From assembly GCA_019914945.1 (NCBI GenBank), contig CM034110.1, positions 6,279,808 to 6,343,807 of the forward strand: a stretch of DNA of 64,000 bases, read 5' to 3'. The position numbers and the translations under genes were made by a program. The notes below the pieces were generated by a model. That model had not been told where the DNA came from. It worked only from the letters and a program-made list of their open reading frames with translations, and did no database searches. The stretch is from Typha latifolia (Eukaryota; Streptophyta; Magnoliopsida; Poales; Typhaceae). This document shows positions 12,580-24,500 of this stretch, in pieces. How positions within the stretch are numbered: the first letter of the stretch is position 1; each line of letters starts with the position of its first letter.

Positions 12580-15500
12580 AGCAATTCTTAATTTTTTATG
12601 ATGGGGAGAATTTATTTCAAAAAGCATGGTGTTATGCTTAGCGGCATAATGTGGGCTGAATGCGCTTAGTTAATTTGGAGTTAGTTCTATTGCTTCAAGT
12701 CTAGTAGCGCATGTTTATCTACTAAATGTTATGTATTCATTACTTTCCCTAATTATGAAATTGCCTGTTTCCTTTGCAGGAGTGTTATAGAGAGGCTCAT
12801 CTCATTGGGATTTTACTATAGGGAGCTCAACCGTTTTGCGACTAAGTCTCGCGACTTAAGTTGGATTCAGTCTGCCGTAGATGTTCCATTAAGCCGAGCA
12901 GATAAATCTCAGAAGGGAAAAGCAAGAAGGGGAAGCTCTTACCGGAGGGCGGTCGCTAACGGCATTGCTGAGATTTTGGCAGTATACCGGGCTGCTGTCT
13001 TGCAGGTTGAGCAGAATCTCCTGTCAGATCCTTTGCCCATCTTGGCAACTGTCACTCAGGGCCTCAACAAGGTCTATTTTTGTCTTCTTTTCATGCTTCC
13101 TTGTGGACTAATAAAGAATTTATACAGTAAAATTTATTTCACATGGAACTAGGTTGTCAAAACCTTTTAGTGGGTTTATTGCTAATACCAGCACAACTTG
13201 GTTGCTGTATTTATTTGAAAATTTGCTCGATACTGACTGGCTATTTTCTCTAGTTTGAAGTTCTTTTGCCTCCTCTTTATGAGCTCATCCTGGAAATGGA
13301 ACGCGAAGATATCAGAGGAGGCCAACTTCTCAACCTTTTGCACAAACGTTGCCATTGTGGAGTCCCTGAATTACAAAGTTGTATTCAAAGGTACTGACTT
13401 GGTAGACCTTGGGAACTTGCATATCTTATTTCTTGTTATATTCTGTCTTTAGCTTGTGGATAGAGTAGTGTTATAAGAGTGAACCATGGTTTCTTAATTA
13501 TTTGGAACTAAATACAAGTAGAAGTTCCCAATATATGCTTATGTTTAAGTTGTGAAATTAGAATTAATTGCTACAAAGTTGCTGTTACTCTACTGTATAT
13601 GTCAAGTCTCTTTCTACTTCCGTGCATCAATATTGGTAGATCACATTTGACATATGAAAGCTTTTTTATCTGCTTCCATTTATTTGAGGAAGTCATCCCC
13701 AGCATCTATGATTGCTTTGCATACTCATTTGTATATAAAAGAAAGCATTTTGTTTTTTGCCAGAGTTTGAAGTAATTCTTGTTCCTCATTAATTTTCATG
13801 TGAAAAAGCATAGGCTTTTATGGCATGGACATCAGGTCATGTATAACCAACTTGCATATTGGATGGTTTATGGAATTCTTCAAGATCAGCATGGCGAATT
13901 TTTCATTCAAAGGTACTTTCATTTTGAGAAGCTTAATTTGTATATCCATGTAAATTTTGATATATACATGAAGTACTTCTCTCTATGTCTGCTCTTTTAC
14001 AAATGTATATCAGATTGAACTGGCATTCTTTATAGATTTATCACATCATGATATGCGATGAACATTTAAATGTAGAATCATAGAGTCCAGCAAGGTTCAC
14101 TTTAGAGTTATTTCCTTCTTACCTCGCATCAGACACTCCTCGACTTCTCCACTTCTATTCTCATTCATTGTTCTTACTACACTATCCCATTTCCTTGTAC
14201 ATCTGTCTCTCCGTCTTTGTGCCTCCTTGTTCCCCTCCAAGTTGGTTGCCACTCACATGGCTTCACCATGCGGTCCCTAAATTTCTTAAGGTCATTTAAT
14301 TTGCCAACCACATCTTTTATTGTTCACTCCTGTGGCTGCCTCTCATTGAAACCCACTCAAATATTCCCATGCTGGTCTTTCCACTAACATTATTGTTTGA
14401 AATACCAGCAATCTTTCGTAACTCATACCACAGACACATTAAGTGGTTAAAGATCTTTTAAAAATAGAGGACATTTTATTTAGCCTCCTGGAGAGCCATT
14501 TTCATTCTCCCATATATATTTATAATTTTTGGCCTGTCCTTGATAAACTATCAATACCACAATCCATTTCAGAGTTGCTATATTGGTAACTTTGATGCCA
14601 TCAAACTGACATCATTATTGAAATCATAAGTGAAATGAATGGCCCTGCAATGTGCTTATTCCCTTTATAAGCACAAAATCCATCTTCAAGTGCTAAACAT
14701 TGATCAGACTGAGAGGACTATCTGTCAAATGATTAGTACAGTCTTCTGAAGAATGTTGGATAACTCTTGGTCATGGACAATGTTTTCTTTTTTTCCTTCC
14801 TGTAACTTTTTAGTTTGTTTATCTGTATATACACCCTATATATTTCATCATACTTTGCAGACAAGATGACAGGGATGCGGAGAGTGAATCATCTCGTCCT
14901 GATGTAATTGAGAAGTTGATGCAGAAATCAGCTGATGATACATCTCTAATTGATTGGCACTCAGGATTCCATATATCCTTGGTATATCATTTCTACCCCA
15001 CTCATGGTACTTAATTGTGTTAACATACATATATCATTTGTGAACAACACAAAAACAGTTAGTAGTTCATGATAGATAGATATCAATAGTAATTGTTTAG
15101 GTGGTCATATGTTTAGGTTATTACCTTTGTAATTTAACCTCTATGTAAATTCTAATATTTGTGCAGATTTTGTTGAATTTTGCTGAGTAGGTTAGATTAT
15201 TTTCTCAACCTAATTGAAATATACACATTGTGGATTTGGTGGGAAGTTATATATTTTATGGGTACTTTTGCATGTAGATTTTCCCTTGAACAAAAAAATT
15301 TCAAAGAGAGGTTAAACCAGTTCTCTTAGAAGGACATCCCATTGTATCAAGTGCTCTCCAGAAGGCACTTTTTCCTTCTGCAAGATCTGCTTGATTACCT
15401 GCCTATTCATGTGCCCCTTTTTTTCTTGATATTCTCAGTGATGCAAAAATAAGCCACGCATACATTCCAATGAAAAGAAGAAAGTTACTGATAAAATTTT

Positions 15501-18500
15501 GGAATTGTTGCTTTGATTTTTCTCTATTTTCTTGTTTGGCATGATTATTCATCTATAGATATCACGCTGTGGGTTGTTAGATGCATTGGTTTCATGACAA
15601 TCTTAATGCAGGACATGGTACCAGAATATATACATATGCGAGTTGCTGAATCAATTCTTTTTGCTGGTAAAGCAGTAAGAGTTCTCCGAAATCCTAGTTC
15701 TGGTTTCAAACTACAGGAAACCTTTACCCACAATCCAACCCTGAAAGAGTCTTATAGAGTTCAAGGTTTTCTAGGAAGCTTTGCTCCTCCAAAAGATTTG
15801 TCTGGCTGTTCTGATCTGATTGCAGAAGAATTACTTCCCCAGTCCGAGGCTGATAAAATTGATGCAATGCTTCAAGAGTTGAAGGTTTTTGTTTTGTGAA
15901 AATCTTATTTAGCTACCTTTTGATGATACTCATTACTCAAATTCTTTCATTTTTTCCAGCGTTCATCTGAATTCCACAAAAGGCTGTTTGAATCTGCTGT
16001 AAGCTCAATTCGCACAATTGCAGCAAATCATTTGTGGCAGGTTTTGGCTGTTCTTAATCATGATTCTTTTGTCACACTTTCATTATGCATCATTTATTTT
16101 CTTCTTTTGTCATGGAAGCTTGTGGTCATACGGGCAGATCTGAATGGCCACCTGAAGGCTCTTAAAGACTACTTTCTATTAGCAAAAGGCGATTTTTTCC
16201 AGGTTTTGAGCCGTCATCTTCTTTCTCAACTGTATTTGTTTCTTTCTTCAACTTATTTAGGATTTAGCTGCAATGCTTTTATTTGATAAATGTCAAATAT
16301 ATGTTCTTATAAGTTATAGCCTTTTTGTTTGGTAAATGTCAAATATATGTTCTAATGAGTTATGAATTTTTTATTTGATAAATGTCAAATCTAATATAGT
16401 GTATTGATATGCGATAATGTAGTGGTAAATGTCAGCTGACTTTTGTAGTTCCAATTTAATATGCGTTAGTGTATTGAAAAGCGGCAGCGGGTGGCAGACA
16501 ACCACCCTACTTCGTAGCGACTAGGTGAAAGGTATGGCCAAGGCACTAATATATAAAAAAACTTAAATGACCATATATAATATATAATATGTTACGAATG
16601 GATTTGCTAGAATTCTTCTTTTCTTAGAGGAGTAGCATTGAGGCCTAACTATAAATTTCTATATTAGAGACCCTATACAATTGGGCCAGAAGAAGCCCAT
16701 AGCCCAACCTAACTTTTCTACTTTGTAGCCCAATTTACCCTTGTACTCCCGAACGTTCCAAAAACCATTAGAGAGATCAAATTCCTTAGTCTCCTTTAGT
16801 CTGGAGCTCTCCTCTAATGACTTTAAAATTCCTTATCCTTCCCCAATTCCTTCTGCAATCTAGGGTTTTCCTTTCTCCTATCTACCCTAAGAGCTTTCTC
16901 ATATTCTCTTCTCCGTTGGCCGATGAGGCTAAAGCCAAGGGCGATGCTATCTTCTGTTGGCCGCTTCAATGAGGCCATTGCTCACTTCTCCGATGCCGTT
17001 GCCCTCGCCCCTTCCAACCGCATCCTCTTCTCCAACTGATCCACTGCATATGCCTCTCTCCATTGCTACCCAAATGCCCTCACTGATGCCAATAATACTG
17101 CCGATATTAAGCCTGATTTGGCCAAGGGATACTCGCATCGGTGGCGCACACCTCGGCCTCAACGACACTGACCTGTCAAAGTAGGCTGCCTGGCCCGCCT
17201 AGCACTTTTCAGCACTAAGAGGGCCCGATAAGGCAGTGACTGCCTTCTTCCAGTGCCTTTTCTCTTAGCAGGGTGGCTGGTGTGTCACCTTGCCAAGGGG
17301 GTCGCCAAAAATGCCTTTCAAGATACTTATATGCATCCAAGGAACTGATCCCACTTTTTGAAAATATAGTTATTCTTGGATGAACATGTACTCTCAATGT
17401 TCTTATTTTGTGCATCCTTAATCAGGGTCTAGTCCCCATTTTCTCTCGACAAAAGAAAAGGGTTCTTAACTTCTTATTTTGTGCATGTTTGCTACTTATT
17501 TACTTCATGCCCATTAACAACACATACACTTCACTGGTTCTGTACATTATGTATATCCTGCTAGTTTATGTTGTTAGCCAAGATCTAGTAAGTTAAATTT
17601 GTTTGCTCTTGTTCCAGCATATCTTTTGAACCACTAAGTGATTATGTGTGAGTGTGAATGTGCATGTGTTACAGCTTTTATCAACTATTTGAGAACTGTT
17701 AATAATCCAACGATTGAACACCATGAGCTCTTTTTTTATGAAAGCTGCCTTTGACAGTTAACACATAGGGAATCAACATGAATCAATAAATTCTCAGGTG
17801 GTGTCTTATTTCTACTGTTGTACTGGGTGAAGCTATATTTTCTTCAACCACTGTTTTGCTGATTCTTTCTAGCCTGTAAACAATTTTAGTCCATAGATTG
17901 TCTTTTTGTTGCTCTGTTGGGTGGTTCTCTATAAGGGGTATGCTCATGTGATAGCACTAAGATCTTTCCTTTCATTTGTGCTAGCATTTACATGTAGATT
18001 CTATAATAGAATATCTACAGAAGAAGGGTTAATAATAGAATTTTCTGCAACATCAAATTTATCTAATCACCTTGAAATGCCTTAAAAGAAGATCTTGTTA
18101 TTGTATTCATATACAGGTTTGTTATTGTATTCATACCTCATGAAATGCCTTATAAGAAGATCTTGCAAATTTAAAAAGTCTTTTCATTGTTGAAAATGTT
18201 TTTCTACTCCATTTCTTTTGATATGGAAAATTCAAAGAGAATAGTTGACACGCTACATGATATGATTGTGCATAGCCAATGTTTTTCATAATTCTTATGG
18301 TTGCGATTGTATATGTTTTGCTTTAGTGTTTTCTTGAGGAGAGCCGTCAGTTGATGCGTCTACCCCCTCGTCAATCTACTGCTGAAGCAGATCTTATGAT
18401 CCCCTTTCAATTGGTAAGATACTAAGATTGTATCATCTACTAGTACAAAGTGTAAATACTGTATTGAACTCTTTTATATGTATTCATTCTGTTTTTTTCA

Positions 18501-21500
18501 CATTCAACCTACTGATCTTAGACCAGATATAATACTTTTGACTGGTCATCCCATGATTTGTCTGTTTTTAAGAATATAAAAGCTGTTGAGCTTATTTGAT
18601 GCAGGCTGCACTTAAGACTATAGGTGAAGAAGACAAGTACTTTTCAAGAGTAGCATTAAGGTTGGGACTATCATATTTCCTTGTCCCCTGCAAGTATTAG
18701 TCTGTCATATTTTTTGTTTCAAATGCATTCTGAGTTTACTTTCATATATTGCAGAATGGCATCCTTCGGATTTAACATGGCTGCCTCTCAAAAGGGTCTT
18801 CCAAAATCGAAGGCTAATGCTGATGGAAACTTGGAAATTCCTTTGCAAGGAAGAGCTTCCTCAGAGTTGTCACATGATGGTTGGGATGGCATTTCTCTTG
18901 AATACTCTGTTGAGTGGCCATTACAACTTTTTTTTACTCAAGATATCTTTTCTAAGTAAGTCTCTTATTGGCATAACATACAAAGTATTATTGCTGACAT
19001 GCTTGTGTATTGTGAGTTGTGATCGTACAAGCTTAGAATTGCAATTAAGAAGGATCCTTTTTATCTTAGATTAAGGGTCCTTTCAGAATAGCAATTTTGT
19101 GAAGCTCTTTTCTTGTTTATCTCATGTCTAGAGACAGTGAATCTGGTCCAGGTATCGCAAGGTTTTCCAGTACTTGATTAGACTGAAGAGAACACAAATG
19201 GAATTGGAGAAATCTTGGGCTGCAGTAATGCATGAAGACCATGCTGACTTTGCTAACTACCGGAGGGATCGCAGTAATAGCTCAGTGTCTCAACTGCGTC
19301 GACAACGTTCTAGGCCAATGTGGCGAGTGAGGGAGCACATGACTTTCTTAATCAGAAATCTACAGTTTTATATCCAGGTAGTTGCTAGGAACCATTGTTT
19401 TCTTTCACGTCATTCTATATCTAGCACTTTCATTTTTCTTTAGTGCTCTATTTCTTTAGTTTGTATAGAGATAGTTTGTATGGAGAGATAATTGACTGAT
19501 GATTCATGGTTTGCATATCAACTGCTTTTGAGCCTGAACTGTTTGATAGTGTCACTTATAACCATAGATAATGTGCTTTGAATCCTTAAATATCAAACAC
19601 ATCTGTGTGATAAAACATCATCCATTAAATCTTCATCATTTGGGTTGATAATATTTCACTACGGTGTTCATGAATTACCTACTTCATTAATTAAAACCTG
19701 TACAACCGTTGCAAATGATCATGACTTGCATAACACTTTTGAGAAGTAAATCTTTCACGCTTTCTGGAACCAAATATGAACAAAATTAATTTGATTATAG
19801 TTTGCAAGAATTAAGTTGATTTCAGTTTGAAATGAATTTCATTATTTAGAAATAAATGGAACTCCATTCATTTTTATTCTCTGAAAAAGGTTATGAGTTC
19901 ATCTGAACATATTCAACTTTCTCCTTTACCTTGATCATATACCAAAAAATTCGTTGATACCTAATGATGAGGACATCGAGCCCAACAATGTACCAGACAT
20001 ATGGATCTACATGTGTAGATGGAGTTGCACCACTTGACCGATTTCACTTTGGCTTGGTTACTAATGTGTCATTGGGTTTTAGTTAGACTTTGATTAGTTG
20101 TTTTATGCCTTTTTTCTATTTTATGGTATTTTCGGGCTAATTTTCAGCCTATTAGTGGTCGGGTCTATCTTTGTCTTGTTTTGGTCTAGTTGGGTCCTAG
20201 TTCACTTAGGGTTTACATTATCACTATAAATAGTTAAAAGACATTGTGCTTAGGGACTTTTTGATGAAATAAAGACACGTTGAAGCTTTCTCCAAGGGTT
20301 TCATGAAGTCCCCCCCCCACCCCCTAAGTGTGAAATCGGAACCCTCGAAGCGTGAAATAGGGTCTTTTTCTGTAGATCTGGTATCTTCTTTTCGTTCCAT
20401 CTGTGTTCTTCGATGTTTCAGGACATCGCAAGACTTTTACAACTCCTTTGAGAAGTTGACCTTTCATATATTTTGATACAGATCTAATCCTTTGGATTAG
20501 GTTTCATATTTTATCTTTATATCTGGTTTCACCACGGGCTACTAATCGTGGATCAGATTTCATCTTCCCATTATTGCGAACTCAATTGATAGGTATAACA
20601 ACTGGTAACATCATTCTGGATCTCACACCACATTTTGTTATCCTTGGATCACTTGTTGCTAGTAATCTTATCCCCTACGCCAAAATATCCGTTCTCACAT
20701 TAGCCTTTCCTTCAGTAACCTTTGCTAGAATTTTCTAAAACCTAATTTTCTACACTAGAACCCATAAAATTGCCTATTTTGTTAGCCTTAATCTACCATC
20801 TTCTTTATTAATTATTTGATCTCAATTTTGAGTGAAGAACCCTAGTCAAAGGAAGTTTCCATGCTTCCAACAATGTAAGTCATTCTCTTAAAAACAAGTT
20901 ATCTTGCTTGTAACCATATACTATAACATAGTTTCACATATTTATTTGACTAGCTTGCCTTTATTTAAGTTGTTTATTTGCTGATTTCTCTTAGTTTAGT
21001 CAACTAACTTGCACATTTGTCCCACATTATCTAGTAAATCTATTACCACCTGCCTTTCACTATATTTATTTTCCTTGAATAACTTAAAGGGCGTCGATTA
21101 GTGTGGTGATAAGGGTTGCCTTGCATCCAGGAGGTCATGGGTTCACATTTTAAAAACAAACCTCTTTAGAGATGAGGGTAAGCTTGCATACATCTTCTAT
21201 CACCCAAACCCCACGTAAGCAGTCATTCGGATGCCTTTATATATTTTCCACAAATCAATTGTCTGCACCTTTGGCTTAACTACTACTGCAATCATTATCA
21301 CTACCATCGCCATTATGGTGCTAATGATGTCGATGCTAGTGCTCATGCTTATTGGACTTGGCTGTATGCATGGTTATGGGACTTCAAAGAAGGAAAATGT
21401 TTAACCTGGTTGGAGGAGAAAGCAATACATTTCATGCATTTATTTAAGCAAGTCAAACTATGTTTAACAGGTGTAGTGAAGTGGATCCTGCGTGAGCATA

Positions 21501-24500
21501 CAATAATTGCTTTATTCTTCAACAACATTTGCATGTTCACATATAGCATGGTTTTCACCTAGGAGTTGCCATAATTCACCTAGATGGCTAGATCTTATAA
21601 TTTTAGTGTATTCGCATTTAGTAGACCACTTTTTGGAATTTCTCAACAGTAAGGCATGCATAGTGAAGATCAGCATTTCTCTTGGAAACTTTAATGCCTT
21701 GTTTAGAGGAAATTGTATGACAATTTCCTGTATCCCAGCATATTTTGACTTTTGAGTCCCATCATGTCCTGGAGAGATCTATGTTACCTTAAAGTTTGTA
21801 CTAATGCACGATGGAGGTTGCAATCTTTATTTTTGTGCACTCTAAAGATTTACTGTACAAATAAAATAGCATAGCCTTATGTCCCAATTAATTGGAATCT
21901 GCCACATGAAGTCCTTCCAGCCATTCAATTGATTTTCAGTTACTGTCCACATCGGCTCAGGGCCTTAAGTCTCTTTTGGTCTTCCTCTTCACTCTTCCCT
22001 TTGTACCACTTGAATTGAGTCTCTCCTCCATAAAAAGGAATAAGAAATAGATCCACGTCTTTGGCTCATTAAAAGAAATTCTACTTAATTTGCCTTGAAA
22101 ACCTCTTTTAGTATCTAATTAGATAAGGCATACATCAAGGCATATGTTGCATTTTTCATAATAGTTGTGTCCTTTCACATGTTAAGATGTCCTTGTTATG
22201 TATACCTACTCTTTCTTTTGGTTATTTGAGAAATTAGCCAGGTATATCCTTGATTGGTCAGACTTTTAGTCACTTAAAGAATTTTTGTTTTTTGCAGGTT
22301 GATGTTATTGAGTCCCAGTGGAATGTTTTACAAGCTCATGTGCAAGATTCACATGATTTTACAGAACTAGTGAACTTTCACCAAGAGTATGCAATTAATT
22401 TTCTCTCCATACCCTATAATAGTTCATTGTATATTTCCATCATTATTTTTCTTCTTTATTGGTTCTGAATCAGTTAGAAGGCCTTATCAATGCCTTAAAG
22501 TTGTAACATAATATTATAATTCACCTTTCCTGAGGTAAAAAATAATAATTAAAAGCTGTAAGTAATACTATGCTATACAGCCCTTATCATGAATAAATAC
22601 CTACAATAAAATAGTGTAGTAATCATTCAACTATTTTACTCCTCAAGAAGGAAACCTGGCATGAGAGGAGAATGAAAATCAGCCATGCCATTTATTTTAG
22701 TAAGCTACAGTGCTAACTTCTAAGCACATGCATGACTACCGATTGACAAATAACATCTTGGCAAGAAAAGTTCTGTCATTGGTTGATGGACATTTGTAAG
22801 GAAAGAGATTTCTTGCAATTGATCTTGATAAAAAATTGAGTTCTATGATGTTGTGCTTAGGCTTTGCTAACTGTAAAAGACTAGAACTTTTTGCTGGAAC
22901 AACCTGCAAGGAATAAAGTTGTGTTCTTGCATCTATGGAGTACAAGCCATAGAATTCCCTATATAGCTGACTATATTTTAACGAATGCTAATTTGATTTC
23001 CCTCAAACCTTATTTCTTTCATTTTACCAAGTTATTTTAAGTTGCTCTAAAAAGGGTTTGGGAATACTTTATGCCCATATGCCTAATTGAACTTACACAT
23101 GCTTTCAACAAGTTCTATTATCAAAGCTATATTGAATGATTCTAGAATATTCTCAATTCTGGAAGTTAATTTTGGTAGTATCAGGAACTGACAAATCCAT
23201 GTGGGGAGAAAAAAAGAAGAAAAACTATTATGAGAAAGGAGTTATTTCACAAGTTTTCAGCTGTATTCTGATTTGAAAGGTTAAAGAAGAGATAAAGAGA
23301 TATACAACTGAGATACCTATTCTTTTCTGTTGGAAGTTTCCTTTTTCATTCAGAATTAAGATAATAATAACATAAGAAGATATGCATTACCATTTCCGCA
23401 GTCACATCAAGCACCTTTCTCAATTAGTCAATTTCCTACATCAAAATACTTATGCAACATGCATAAGTATGAGCTGGTATAGCAGGAGTCTCACTCCATA
23501 TAGGAGGTAAGGAGAATGTGCGCTTTACTATTATGCCATGCACTTGGTGATAATTCAAGAACCTTGCATGCTTTCATATGGTAGATTCTGAAGCTTGTGT
23601 TCATACTTCAACCCATTCACATTTCAATTCACAATCATCCTTTTATAGAACCTATTTGCATTACAAGTTATCATTGTCTTAGGCCTTAAGAATAATGTTT
23701 ATATTCTTCTTTTTACATATGATGGGATATAACATTTTATTTTGTATTGCCTGCAGATACTTGTCAGCTTTGATTTCGCAATCTTTCTTGGATATTGGAT
23801 CTGTGTCTAGAATATTAGACAGCATAATGAAACTCTGCCTGCAGTTTTGCTGGAACATTGAACAGTATGAAAGTAATTCAAATTTATCTGAATTGGAGCA
23901 TATAACTGAGGTAATTCAGAAGCTGTTTTGTTATCTGAATATAAATGGTGATACTGGCTTATGTTATTAGATGCATTGCCCATCTTATTTCTTCGTCTTT
24001 GTGGTTAAATTGAGGGACCATGCACAGAAAAACTAAATGGAGTTGTATGATAGTTATTACTAAGAGGAACTGCAGAATTGGGGCTTCACTGAGGCATTCT
24101 AATGCACTTAATGGAGCAGGAAATAATTTACTTTACATCCTTTTCTCATTGGCTGCTTGGTAAGTTCCACTTCGGATCACGTGACGAAGGCCTCTTGCGG
24201 TATAAACCCAGCATCCGTGCTGTAGGAGCCAGCGAGGTTTAGTGGCTGGTTAGGGGCTTGATCTGGATTGTGGGGATTCCGTAGGTGGAGGTACATACTC
24301 CTAGGCATCTAGTGGTGGTGAAGTGCTAGCGGTGATGAGGTGGCACTAGTAGGGATGGTGGTGGTGGAATGATAGGAACGGTGGATAGGGTTTAGGGCAA
24401 TAGTAGAGGGAAGAGAAGCGGGAGAAGTGGGCTGCCCCTAAGAAACTAGGGTGGAAGGTCGACCGATGGGTTAGAGGCGGCGAAGCATGGGTGGGCTGTG

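Noticed and set aside
16957..17184. 75-codon frame in GCP4 intron 8 as a new gene
   Set aside because: It is an alternative frame of the broken HOP fragment.
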